A stretch of DNA of 39,904 nucleotides from Candidatus Elulimicrobium sp. (lineage in GTDB: Bacteria; Patescibacteriota; Minisyncoccia; Moranbacterales; UBA9337): the NCBI GenBank assembly GCA_020722485.1, contig DYKS01000003.1, positions 1-39,904 of the forward strand, read 5' to 3'. Of this stretch, positions 6,591 to 15,096 are shown in pieces. Position 1 is the first letter of the stretch. Each line of letters starts with the position of its first letter. The notes under the pieces are model-generated. The model saw only the letters and a program-made list of their open reading frames with translations, made no database searches and was not told the DNA's origin. A program made the position numbers and the translations under genes.

Positions 6591-7916
6591 TCATTTTCTT
6601 GATTTAACATAGTCCAAAATTATACAAGCAGTTTCTCTGCTGGTTCCCAGAATAAAATATTCTCCTTCTAAAAAATAATCCACAGAAAAATTATTTTCTC
6701 TATCCACGTTTAAATATCGAGAATTGCCTCCTTTATCGCATATTCCGCTTTTCATTGGAGAAACTGATGAAGAAAAATCTTTTCCTAAAAATAATGGTTG
6801 AACTTTTGCGGCAATACCAATTTCATCTTTGACTATTTCTTGAGAAAACGATTGAATATCTTCTACTATCACAGCTATTCCCATCCGAACCCCATAATCA
6901 TTATTGACAAAATAAAGTGAAAAATCCTCCCCAAAAGTTTTCAATGTTTCCGGAGAAAGGGTCAAGTTAAAAATCTGAGAAAAAATCGGAAAAGCGATTG
7001 GATTAATATCATAATCTACCACTTCAAATTCAAAAATTTTTCCTTTTTCTTCATACGATTGGATTTCCTCGCTAATTTTTTTACAATCTTCCAAAATACT
7101 TTGCGCGGTAGCGTCTTCAGTATTCACTTTTAAATAATTTATCCTTTGAGAAGAATATTTGCCCTCTGTTTCTATTGGAACAACAATTTTCTCTTCTGTA
7201 AATTCTTTTGGTTTATCAGCGCCTTTGTTAAAAATCCCTCTTTTCCAGAAAAAATATCCTCCTGCCAATAAAAAAGAAATAACTAAAATAACAGATGAAA
7301 TCAATAAAAATTTTTTCTTTGAATGAGCCGGTTTGCTTTCTGATGAAATTTCCAAAGAAGGATTATGTTTATCAGGAATGTTTTTCGCGGAAAAGAATTT
7401 ATTGAAATCATCAGACGGAATTTCAGCTTTTTTTTCATTTAAAGAAAATTTATTCTCTTCTTTGGGCGAAAAAGAACTTGCCAAAGATGATTTTCTTTTG
7501 GAAATAACTTCGGAAGGAAAAGGGCGATGAAAAGAAGAATTGGGAGCGGATTTCTTTGATTCGGAAAAAGCTGAAGTATTAAAATTCTTATTTTTATTTA
7601 AACCAGAAAAAATTTCCTTGACTGACTTATTTTCCGGTAGAGAAGAAACGGTATGAGAAACATTATGAGAAACCGAGGCAGGGGAGGATTCTTTTTCAGA
7701 AATAGAAATTTCCTTCGATTCTTTTTTATCTTCTTCTGTAAAATCAGACAAATCTTTTTTTATATTTAGAATTTCTTTTGAGCTTCTATCCAAATCGTCT
7801 TTCATCGTATGAAAAACCGCTTGAATAGGTTGCTCCGATTCGGAAGAATATTTTTCGGAATTATTTTTATTTGTCGTCAAATTAGAAAAAAAGGGAGAAT
7901 TTGTTTTATTGCTCAT
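6591..7916 (-). CDS. Membrane-anchored protein of unknown function
   Basis: I do not recognise this 441-aa protein. Residues 1-200 are low-complexity, rich in Ser, Lys, Glu and Asn, and probably disordered and cytoplasmic. One membrane segment lies at about 203-224 (preceded by KK, followed by KRG), predicting an N-in/C-out topology. The outer 210 residues look globular, with alternating hydrophobic strands and a pair of cysteines (near SGICDKGG and ETACIIL). Proteins of this layout are frequent in Parcubacteria, without known roles. It is separated from pnp by a terminator and from the ncRNA by about 280 bp. The start ATG at 7916 lacks a Shine-Dalgarno sequence. Confidence 0.75.
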   Translation of the reverse strand: MSNKTNSPFFSNLTTNKNNSEKYSSESEQPIQAVFHTMKDDLDRSSKEILNIKKDLSDFTEEDKKESKEISISEKESSPASVSHNVSHTVSSLPENKSVKEIFSGLNKNKNFNTSAFSESKKSAPNSSFHRPFPSEVISKRKSSLASSFSPKEENKFSLNEKKAEIPSDDFNKFFSAKNIPDKHNPSLEISSESKPAHSKKKFLLISSVILVISFLLAGGYFFWKRGIFNKGADKPKEFTEEKIVVPIETEGKYSSQRINYLKVNTEDATAQSILEDCKKISEEIQSYEEKGKIFEFEVVDYDINPIAFPIFSQIFNLTLSPETLKTFGEDFSLYFVNNDYGVRMGIAVIVEDIQSFSQEIVKDEIGIAAKVQPLFLGKDFSSSVSPMKSGICDKGGNSRYLNVDRENNFSVDYFLEGEYFILGTSRETACIILDYVKSRK

Positions 7917-8045
7917 TTTTTTTAAAAACCGTTCAAAACAAAAAAATATTTCAAACGATTCAAAAACATTTTAAAATTTTAATGATATATTATCACACAA
8001 TTCCCTTTTCTCCAAATTCACAATCATAAACAATAAACGGACAAT

Positions 8046-8077
8046 AAAAAAAGCGAAAAATTTTTTCGCTTTTTTAT
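8046..8077 (-). terminator. Intrinsic terminator after pnp
   Basis: A GCGAAAAA/TTTTTCGC stem flanked by A6 and T6 runs lies 22-53 bp beyond the pnp stop codon on the minus strand. It would also stop plus-strand transcription. Confidence 0.75.
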
Positions 8078-8098
8078 CTAAACAAAAGAAAATATCTT

Positions 8099-10228
8099 CT
8101 ATTTCTGCTCTTTTAACGCTTCTTTCATAGAAAGATTAATTCTTCCTAAATTATCAATGTTTTTCACTTTAACCAAAACAACATCTCCTACTTTAACCAC
8201 TTCATCTACCTTCGCCACGCGATGATCAGCTAGTTCAGAAATATGAATCAATCCTTCTTGTCCGGGCAAAACTTCCGCGAAGGCTCCAAAGTCCATAATA
8301 CGAGTCACACGAGCGTTAAAAAATTCTCCTGTTTTGATTTCGTGAGTTAAATTTTCAATCCACTTTTGAGCTTTTTGCGCGCTTATTTCATCCGAGGAAG
8401 TAATAAAAACTATTCCATCGTCTTCAATATCAATAGACACTCCTGTTTCATCAATAATTTCATTGATTACTTTTCCTCCCGGTCCAATCACATCCCGAAT
8501 TTTATCCGGATTAATTCGCATAGTAATAACGCGTGGCGCGTATTGGGATAGATTTTCTCGCGGAACAGCGATAACTGCCAACATTTTTTCCATTATTTCC
8601 AAACGATTGCGGCGCGCTTGTAATAAAGTTTTTTCCAGAATTTCCAAAGGAATACCTTCCACTTTGACATCCATTTGTAAAGCGGTAATACCATTTTTTG
8701 TGCCGGCAACTTTGAAATCCATATCTCCGTAATGATCTTCCATTCCTTGAATATCAGAAAGAATTTTATAATGAGAAAAATCTCCTTTTTTCGCTTTATC
8801 CTGATCAATAATCACTCCCATAGCAATACCACTCACTGGTTCTTTGATGGGCACTCCGGCATCCATCAAAGATAAAGTAGATCCACAAACTGAAGCCATA
8901 GAAGAAGATCCGTTGGAAGAAAGAATTTCGGACACTAAAAGAATTGTGTAAGGAAACTCTTCTTTAGATGGAATTACCGGTATTAACGCTTTTTCCGCCA
9001 AAGCGCCATGCCCAATTTCTCTTCTGCCCGGTCCGCGCATTGGACGCGTTTCTCCCACTGAAAAAGGCGGAAAATTGTAATGATGAATATATCTTTTCTT
9101 GGTGTCGGTTTCCATTGTGTCAATTATTTGCTCAGCGCCAGGTGCTCCTAAAGTGGTAATTGTTAAGGCTTGCGTTTCTCCGCGGGTAAATAATCCCGTT
9201 CCGTGTGTGCGAGGGATAATGCCCACTTGACAATCAATGTTTCGCACTTCGTCCAATTTTCTGCCGTCTGGACGCGCTTGCTTTTCCAAGATATTACGGT
9301 GAATCGTCTCATCAGAAATCTCATCAAAAATTATTTCCGATACCTCTCTCATTTTTTCCGCTTCCGCTGAATATTTTTCAGAAATTAAATCGTTTACTTT
9401 ATTTTTCAATTCATCTATTTTTTCGTAAACTTCTTTCTTTTTTCCTAAATAAAGAATATCGACTAAACCATTGTTAAGAAAAAACTCTCGAATTTCTTTT
9501 TCAAATTCTGGCGTTCCTTCCATTAAAATCGGTTTAGCTTTTTCTTGTCCGATTTCTTGGCGAATATTTTCAATAAAATCCACGATTTTTCCGATGGCTT
9601 CTTGGGCAAACGATAAAGCCTGAATCACTTGTTCTTCTGGAATCTCAACCATTCCCGCTTCTATCATATTGATTTTATCTTTCGTTCCTGCCACAACTAA
9701 ATCAAAATTTTCCGCTTTGATATCTTCTTTTACTGGATTGAGAATCCAATCTCCATTCACTTTTCCTACTCGCACAGCTCCAATTGGACCATTCCATGGA
9801 ATATCAGAAATCGCCAACGCTACCGATGCGGCAATAATAGAAATAAAATCCGGATCGTTTTCCTGGTCAATAGAAAGAACGGTAATAATTACCTGCACTT
9901 CATTTCTCATTCGGTGATTAAACAAGGGACGGATGGAACGATCAACCGCGCGTCCGGAAAGAATGGCTTCATCCGATGGACGTCCTTCTCTTTTTATGAA
10001 ACGGGACCCTTTGATTTTTCCAGCGGCATAATATCGCTCTTCAAAATCCACCATCAAAGGAAAATAACCTTTGACAGACGCTGCTTTAGAACTCATTACA
10101 GCTGTTGCCAAAACCACAGTATCTCCATATTTAACAACTGCGGCGCTATTAGCTTGTCCAGCTAAAAAATTAGTCTCCACGGACAGTTCTCGCCCTCCGA
10201 TTTGAAGGGACCATTTTTGTTTCTTCAT
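8099..10228 (-). CDS. pnp: Polyribonucleotide nucleotidyltransferase (PNPase)
   Basis: A 709-aa 3'-to-5' phosphorolytic exoribonuclease of RNA turnover. Domain order is standard: RNase PH-1 (FEERYYAAGKIKGSRF, RPSDEAIL), a helical linker, RNase PH-2 (RPDGRKLDEVR, RTHGTGLFTRGETQ, SDIQGMEDHYGDMDFK), KH (IRDVIGPGGKVINEI), and S1 at the C-terminus (DFGAFAEVLPGQEGLIHISE). An in-frame extension to 10267 would add 13 residues that do not resemble the family, so the start is the ATG at 10228, giving MKKQKWSLQIGGREL. The gene has its own promoter and a leader of about 134 nt with a 20-bp stem-loop, reminiscent of RNase III/PNPase autocontrol in E. coli. rpsO, the usual upstream neighbour, is absent. 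Confidence 0.97.
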   Translation of the reverse strand: MKKQKWSLQIGGRELSVETNFLAGQANSAAVVKYGDTVVLATAVMSSKAASVKGYFPLMVDFEERYYAAGKIKGSRFIKREGRPSDEAILSGRAVDRSIRPLFNHRMRNEVQVIITVLSIDQENDPDFISIIAASVALAISDIPWNGPIGAVRVGKVNGDWILNPVKEDIKAENFDLVVAGTKDKINMIEAGMVEIPEEQVIQALSFAQEAIGKIVDFIENIRQEIGQEKAKPILMEGTPEFEKEIREFFLNNGLVDILYLGKKKEVYEKIDELKNKVNDLISEKYSAEAEKMREVSEIIFDEISDETIHRNILEKQARPDGRKLDEVRNIDCQVGIIPRTHGTGLFTRGETQALTITTLGAPGAEQIIDTMETDTKKRYIHHYNFPPFSVGETRPMRGPGRREIGHGALAEKALIPVIPSKEEFPYTILLVSEILSSNGSSSMASVCGSTLSLMDAGVPIKEPVSGIAMGVIIDQDKAKKGDFSHYKILSDIQGMEDHYGDMDFKVAGTKNGITALQMDVKVEGIPLEILEKTLLQARRNRLEIMEKMLAVIAVPRENLSQYAPRVITMRINPDKIRDVIGPGGKVINEIIDETGVSIDIEDDGIVFITSSDEISAQKAQKWIENLTHEIKTGEFFNARVTRIMDFGAFAEVLPGQEGLIHISELADHRVAKVDEVVKVGDVVLVKVKNIDNLGRINLSMKEALKEQK

Positions 10229-10264
10229 AGTTAAGTTGATCGCCAAGCCAGCTAAACCAATAAA

Positions 10265-10311
10265 CACACTATTTACTTTAAAAAAACTGACTTTTTAAAG
10301 TAAACAGTGTG
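10265..10311 (-). promoter_or_regulatory. 20-bp stem-loop in the pnp 5' leader
   Basis: The arms 10265-10284 and 10292-10311 enclose a 7-nt loop. The single non-complementary position (10271 with 10305) is A-C on the plus strand but U-G on the minus strand, so the pnp mRNA can pair at all 20 positions. It lies 37 nt upstream of the start codon and is a candidate RNase III target or autoregulatory element. Confidence 0.7.
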
Positions 10312-10368
10312 CCGGTTGGATACGGTTTTTGACGATTTTAAAATTAGAATTACTTTTCTTTACTTAAA

Positions 10369-10397
10369 ATACTACCTTATGCTGATGTTTTTGTCAA
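10369..10397 (-). promoter_or_regulatory. pnp promoter
   Basis: On the minus strand: perfect TTGACA (10397-10392), a 17-bp spacer, and TAGTAT (10374-10369). The predicted start near 10362 places the whole leader stem-loop in the mRNA. Confidence 0.7.
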
Positions 10398-10502
10398 TTT
10401 AACGCAAATATTGACACAGGTATTCACACGGGATCTTTTCCTAATTTTATCTTTTAATTTCTCTTTTTGACAAAGTAATTTACAATTTTATGGAATAAAT
10501 AT

Positions 10503-10531
10503 TTGACAGTAAAAAAATTTTTTGATACGTT
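10503..10531 (+). promoter_or_regulatory. Possible promoter for the DHH gene
   Basis: TTGACA at 10503-10508 is followed after 17 bp by TACGTT (10526-10531), a poor -10. TAAAAT at 10531-10536 is a better hexamer but spaced 22 bp. The start lies 50-56 bp downstream. Confidence 0.4.
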
Positions 10532-10577
10532 AAAATACTTGATTTTGTAATTTTTTATTCGTCTTTTATTTTTTTAT

Positions 10578-10586
10578 TTATCCACA
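10578..10586. promoter_or_regulatory. DnaA box abutting a start codon
   Basis: An exact TTATCCACA ends immediately before the ATG at 10587. DnaA bound here would cover the translation start region of the DHH gene and the beginning of its message, a possible roadblock. Confidence 0.5.
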
Positions 10587-11717
10587 ATGGCTCTGGAAAC
10601 CAACCACCAAATTGAAGAATTTATCAAAAAATCTAAAAATATTCTCCTTTTGCTTCCGTTTTCTCCGTCGGGAGACGCACTAGGAGCGGCTTGGGCACTT
10701 CATTTTTCTCTGAAAGAAAAAGGAATAGAAACAGAAATTTTTTTTGACGATCCTTATAATCACGTTTCCTTGTTTAATTTCCTGCCTCATCCTAGTTTGA
10801 CAACTAATATCTCGGAAAAAAGAGAATTTGTTCTTATTTTTGATACTTCTCGCAATAAAATAAGCGACACTCACATAGAAAAAGAAGAAGATAAACTAAA
10901 AATTTTCATCACACCGGAGAAAGGATTTATTGAACCGCGCGATTTTTCTTTTATTCCAGCCCGTTTTAAATATGACTTGCTTATAATATTAGGATCTCCG
11001 GATAAAGAATCATTAGGAACTATTTATGAAAAACATTCGGATATTTTCTTTGAAATTCCAATTATTAACATAGACAATCATAATGAAAACGAAAATTTTG
11101 GACAAATTAATCTAGTAGACGTAACCGCTTCTTCAGTTTCAGAAATCGTCTTTAAATTCCTAGAAAAATCTGAATTTTCTTTAAGTGAAAAAACCGCCAA
11201 CTGCTTACTTTTTGGCATTATTAACGCTACGAATAGTTTCAAAGAAAAAAATACCACTCCTCAATCATTGGAAATATCGGCGCGCCTTATCGGTTTGGGA
11301 GCCGACCAGCAAAATATAATTCGCCATTTATACAAAACTCAACCTTTGAATATTTTGAAACTTTGGGGACGTGTTATGTCTCAATTAAAATGGAATGAAG
11401 AATTGAAAATAATTTGGGTAACAGTTTCTTTGGATGATTTTATTCAAAGCCGCAGTCAACCAAAAGATTTACCTTTAATTCTAGAAAAAATCAAAGAAAA
11501 TTATTCCGCTGGAAAAATTTTTCTGGCTCTTTATTCAGAAAACCAAAACTTTACTCGGGGTATTGTTCAATTTTCCCGGGAAGAAGATTTGTTGAAATTC
11601 ACGCGCTTGTTTAACGGTAAAAGAAGAAATTCCCAGTGTGAATTCGTTTTGGAAAATAAATCATTATTGGAAGCGGAAAAAGAAACACTGGAAAAAATAA
11701 AAAGTCTTTTTGTTTAG
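10587..11717 (+). CDS. DHH-family phosphoesterase-like protein with degenerate active site
   Basis: A 376-aa protein whose layout matches the NrnA/DHH-DHHA1 family (oligoribonuclease/pAp phosphatase). The hallmark metal ligands have changed. The first motif, normally DxDAxG, reads SPSGDALGAAWAL near residue 30. The DHH motif reads IDNHNENENFG (D163, N164, H165). The usual TDTGSF block is NATNSF near 213. A reduced or altered catalytic function is inferred. It follows the pnp promoter divergently and precedes the ATPase gene after 77 bp. A role in nanoRNA or cyclic-dinucleotide turnover would be the default guess, but the changed residues caution against it. Confidence 0.75.
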   Translation: MALETNHQIEEFIKKSKNILLLLPFSPSGDALGAAWALHFSLKEKGIETEIFFDDPYNHVSLFNFLPHPSLTTNISEKREFVLIFDTSRNKISDTHIEKEEDKLKIFITPEKGFIEPRDFSFIPARFKYDLLIILGSPDKESLGTIYEKHSDIFFEIPIINIDNHNENENFGQINLVDVTASSVSEIVFKFLEKSEFSLSEKTANCLLFGIINATNSFKEKNTTPQSLEISARLIGLGADQQNIIRHLYKTQPLNILKLWGRVMSQLKWNEELKIIWVTVSLDDFIQSRSQPKDLPLILEKIKENYSAGKIFLALYSENQNFTRGIVQFSREEDLLKFTRLFNGKRRNSQCEFVLENKSLLEAEKETLEKIKSLFV

Positions 11718-11732
11718 AAACATTTTTCACTA

Positions 11733-11761
11733 TTGCTCATACTTGCCAACTGGTTTAAAAT
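11733..11761 (+). promoter_or_regulatory. Promoter for the tandem ATPase gene
   Basis: TTGCTC (11733-11738), a 17-bp spacer, and TAAAAT (11756-11761), with the ATG 34 bp downstream at 11795. Confidence 0.5.
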
Positions 11762-11794
11762 AAAGACAGAAATTTTTTATTTTATAAAACAAAA

Positions 11795-14700
11795 ATGAAC
11801 ACTCAATCAAATCCAACAGATTTCCGCGATCCTTTGAATAAAAAAGAAATTATTCAAAAAACTTTGACAAAATTCAGCAAAGAAACCGAAGAAGAACAAG
11901 CTTCTTTACTGGCCAAAAAACACCAACTGCCTTATTTAGATCTTAATTTATTTTTTATCCAAGCCAACGAAGTCAAATTATTAGCGGAGAAAGAAGCGTT
12001 AAAATATCACGCCGCCATTTTTCAAAAAATTGGCAAAGAAATTCGCGTCGCCATTACCCAGCCACAAAGCAAAGAAACATTTGATTTTTTTAACGCTTTT
12101 GCTCAAAAAAATGGGTGGCAAGCGAGATTTTTTGTGGTTTCTAATTCTTCTCTATCAAAAGTATTGAAAAAATATTCTTCCGAAGACTTGTTAGATAATT
12201 TAAATCTGATCAAAGTTTCTCTTCATAAAGAAAACTTGGAAAAATTTGAAAAAGATTTTAAAAATCTTTTAGATCTCAAAAACCGTATTTTGGAAATTCC
12301 CATCACTCAAGTAATTGACACTATTTTGGCCGGCGCGATAAAAATGAATGCCAGCGACATCCATTTGGAACCAGAAGAAAAAGAATTGCGTATTCGCTAT
12401 CGTTTAGACGGAATTCTTCATTCTATCGGCGCTTTCCCTTTAAAAGCGCACCGCTCCTTAATCACTCGTATAAAAATAATGGGAGGAATGAAAATTAACA
12501 TTCACGAAACCGCGCAAGATGGAAGTTTTTCTTTTGATTTAGAACAACATAAAATTGACGCTCGAGTCAGTATTATTCCCGGAAATTTCGGGGAAAGCGC
12601 GGTTATTCGTTTACTGGATCAGTCGCAAACACTTTTACAAATAGAAGAATTAGGATTGCGAGGATTGGCTTATGAAGAAATAAAAAGACAAATTAACCGC
12701 CCTAATGGAATGATTTTAACAACGGGACCGACCGGATCGGGTAAAACCACTAGTCTTTATGCTTTTATTAATAGAATAAATACACCCAATGTCAAAATTA
12801 TTACCATTGAAGATCCGATTGAATACCAAATTAAAGGTATTTCGCAAACGCAAGTTTCCCCAGAAAACGGTTATACTTTCGCCAATGGACTGCGAGCTAT
12901 TGTTCGCCAAGATCCGGATGTCATTCTGATTAGTGAAATCCGCGATGATGAAACAGCTGATATCGCCATCAATTCCGCCCTTACTGGTCATTTGGTTTTA
13001 AGCACGCTTCACACCAAAGGAGCCAGCGCTTCTATTTCCCGTTTGCTTGAATTAAGGATAAGACCATCTTTAATTTCTTCATCGCTGAATACTATTATTT
13101 CCCAAAGATTAGTGCGTCGCCTTTGTCTTCATTGCAGAGAAGAATATGTCCCCGCGCCAGAAACAGTAGATTGGATCAAAAAAATTATTTCTTTAATTTC
13201 TCCAAAGTCTAAAGTAGAAATTCCTAAAAAAATAGAGAAACTCTACCGAGCCAAAGGTTGCGCTTATTGTAATGGAACGGGATACAAAGGACGCATCGGA
13301 ATTTTTGAAGTGCTTAGCATCAATGAAAAAATCAGCGATTTAATCCGAAATATGGAAAGCGAGAAAAAAATCAGCGAAGCGGCAATAGAAGAAGGAATGA
13401 TAACTATGGTTCAAGACGGAATTTTAAAAGCAATAGAAGGCAATACTTCTATTGAAGAAATATGGCGCGTAACGGATCAGGCTGATTTTTTAGAAAAAAT
13501 TTATGAAAAATTAATGGAGCAATCTCTGGCGCGCTCAATTCAAATTAAAGAAAAGGACTTAAAAACAGTTTCCGAACATATAATTTCTTTTGAAAAATTA
13601 AAAACTTTTTTGGAAAATCTTAAAACAGAAGATTTACTACGTTATGTTTTAGCCGGAGCGCTTTTGATTAATGCTAGTGATATTCATTTAGAACCAACCG
13701 AGAAAAATGTTTTGATCAGAATGCGTTTAGATGGCGTTTTACAAAATATAGCTTCTTTTCCACTAACTGAATATCCTTCTCTTTTAGGAAATATTAAAAC
13801 CCTAAGTGGATTATTGTATGAACAACAAGCCGGTATTCAAGACAGCCGTTTTTCCGTTGATTTAGAGAAACCCTTTGGAAAACTTACGATGCTAAAAAAC
13901 GACATTCGTGTTTCTATTATTTTAGGCGGCTATGGAGAAACAGCTGTATTGCGAATCCTTAATCAAAATTTTTCTAAAATAGGGATTGAATCTTTAGGAA
14001 TTCGTCAAGAAAATTTAAAAAAAATTAAAAAAGAAATCCATAAACCTTATGGTTTATTTCTAAACACCGGACCTACTGGATCAGGAAAAACCACTACTCT
14101 TTATGAAATTTTAAAAATTCTTAACAAACCAGAAATTAAAATCATTACCATTGAAGATCCAATTGAATATCGTTTAGATGGAATTATTCAAACCCAAATA
14201 AATGAAGAAAACGGATATACTTTTTCTAGCGCTCTTCGCTCTATTTTGCGCCAAAATCCCAATGTTATAATGTTAGGAGAAATCCGAGACGAAGAAACCG
14301 CTCAAATGGCAATCCAGGCAGCCCTTACTGGTCATTTGGTTTTAAGCACGCTTCACACTAATGACGCCGCTGGAGCAATTTCTAGATTTATTAATTTAGG
14401 CGTCCGTTCCGATGATTTAACAACATCTGTTGGCAGTTTTATGGCGCAAAGATTAGTGAGAAAATTATGCGACTGCAAAATTAAAACTGAACTTTCGGTG
14501 TCAGAAAAAGAAAAAATTAAAAAAGCGCTTTCCACTATTTCTCCTCAAGCAAAAATAAAAATTCCTCAAATTAAATACGCTTATCGCCCTAATGGCTGTC
14601 CCAAATGCAACGGGATTGGCTACAAAGGACGCGTGGCTATCAGTGAGATTTTAACAGTTAATGATAAAATAAAGGAAATGATTAATAATGGAGATCCCGT

Positions 14701-14821
14701 TTATAAAATCAAGAAACAGGCCCAAGAAGATGGAATGATTACTATGTTTCAAGATGGAGTTTTGAAAGTTCTAGAAGGAGAAACCACTTTAGAAGAAGTG
14801 GAAAAAGTAACCGGAGAATAA
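11795..14821 (+). CDS. Tandem PilB/GspE-type secretion ATPase (two complete motor modules)
   Basis: A 1008-aa protein, about twice the normal length. An N-terminal GspE_N/MshEN-like segment (about 15-130) precedes module 1: N2-domain NASDIHLEP (186-194), Walker A GPTGSGKTT (311-319), Asp box IITIEDPIEY, Walker B DVILISE (375-381), His box LVLSTLHT, and a zinc C-x2-C pair (C444/C447, C489/C492). Module 2 repeats all of this without the N-terminal domain: NASDIHLEP (626-634), Walker A 759-767, Walker B NVIMLGE, LVLSTLHT and cysteines C892/C894 and C935/C938, where the first pair is only CDC. Known single-module relatives power type IV pilus assembly or type II secretion as hexamers. No inner-membrane platform, pilin peptidase or major pilin gene is adjacent. 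The fusion is continuous, with no frameshift. Confidence 0.9.
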   Translation: MNTQSNPTDFRDPLNKKEIIQKTLTKFSKETEEEQASLLAKKHQLPYLDLNLFFIQANEVKLLAEKEALKYHAAIFQKIGKEIRVAITQPQSKETFDFFNAFAQKNGWQARFFVVSNSSLSKVLKKYSSEDLLDNLNLIKVSLHKENLEKFEKDFKNLLDLKNRILEIPITQVIDTILAGAIKMNASDIHLEPEEKELRIRYRLDGILHSIGAFPLKAHRSLITRIKIMGGMKINIHETAQDGSFSFDLEQHKIDARVSIIPGNFGESAVIRLLDQSQTLLQIEELGLRGLAYEEIKRQINRPNGMILTTGPTGSGKTTSLYAFINRINTPNVKIITIEDPIEYQIKGISQTQVSPENGYTFANGLRAIVRQDPDVILISEIRDDETADIAINSALTGHLVLSTLHTKGASASISRLLELRIRPSLISSSLNTIISQRLVRRLCLHCREEYVPAPETVDWIKKIISLISPKSKVEIPKKIEKLYRAKGCAYCNGTGYKGRIGIFEVLSINEKISDLIRNMESEKKISEAAIEEGMITMVQDGILKAIEGNTSIEEIWRVTDQADFLEKIYEKLMEQSLARSIQIKEKDLKTVSEHIISFEKLKTFLENLKTEDLLRYVLAGALLINASDIHLEPTEKNVLIRMRLDGVLQNIASFPLTEYPSLLGNIKTLSGLLYEQQAGIQDSRFSVDLEKPFGKLTMLKNDIRVSIILGGYGETAVLRILNQNFSKIGIESLGIRQENLKKIKKEIHKPYGLFLNTGPTGSGKTTTLYEILKILNKPEIKIITIEDPIEYRLDGIIQTQINEENGYTFSSALRSILRQNPNVIMLGEIRDEETAQMAIQAALTGHLVLSTLHTNDAAGAISRFINLGVRSDDLTTSVGSFMAQRLVRKLCDCKIKTELSVSEKEKIKKALSTISPQAKIKIPQIKYAYRPNGCPKCNGIGYKGRVAISEILTVNDKIKEMINNGDPVYKIKKQAQEDGMITMFQDGVLKVLEGETTLEEVEKVTGE

Positions 14822-14833
14822 AAAATAGAAAAT

Positions 14834-15016
14834 AAAAAAAGTTCTTTTTATTTGTCTGTAGACAAACTTCCGAAAATTTTAAGCTTCGGATAAAGAACAG
14901 TGTCGAGGAACGTCTCAGCCGAAACCAAAACGCCCAAATCTAAACAAAAGTTCTCTTACATTAAGGATAAAAGATAGAAATCCCTAAAAGTCTACAGACA
15001 GATAAAAAGAACTGGA
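14834..15016 (-). ncRNA. ssrS-like: Candidate 6S-like small RNA (about 180 nt)
   Basis: Arms 14841-14863 and 14990-15012 are complementary over 23 bp with one mismatch that is G-U in RNA. They close a transcript of about 180 nt. Inside, a 6-bp hairpin on the 5' side (AGGGAU/AUCCUU) faces one on the 3' side (UCCGAA/UUCGGA), making a central bubble. AGAGAAC/GUUCUUU then begins a terminal arm. The long closing stem, central bubble, terminal arm and length are the hallmarks of 6S RNA, which binds the housekeeping RNA polymerase holoenzyme. A minus-strand promoter lies directly upstream, and seven U directly follow the stem as a terminator. The assignment is by architecture, not sequence match. 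Confidence 0.55.
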
Positions 15017-15022
15017 CTTTTA

Positions 15023-15051
15023 AATCTAGCATTTATTTATTTTTTTGTCAA
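15023..15051 (-). promoter_or_regulatory. Promoter of the 6S-like RNA
   Basis: On the minus strand: perfect TTGACA (15051-15046), 17 bp, and TAGATT (15028-15023), predicting a start near 15016, just before the closing stem. The TTGTCAA core is shared with the region upstream of ruvB on the other strand. Confidence 0.65.
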
Positions 15052-15055
15052 GAGA

Positions 15056-15064
15056 TGCTAAAAT
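15056..15064 (+). promoter_or_regulatory. Possible extended -10 promoter for ruvB
   Basis: TGCTAAAAT is an extended -10 (TGn plus TAAAAT) 33 bp before the ruvB ATG. No good -35 is present at the matching distance, so this is tentative. Confidence 0.35.
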
Positions 15065-15096
15065 AAAATTCATATCGCGTAAAAGATATTCAAACT

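Noticed and set aside
10229..10267. 13-residue N-terminal extension of PNPase
   Set aside because: The added residues do not resemble the family, and the stem-loop directly adjoins this stretch; the ATG at 10228 gives the canonical start.
15045..15073. TTGTCA as -35 of a ruvB promoter
   Set aside because: At 16-18 bp spacing the sequence (ATTCAT and neighbours) is not a credible -10; the TTGTCAA is better explained by the opposite-strand TTGACA of the 6S-like RNA.
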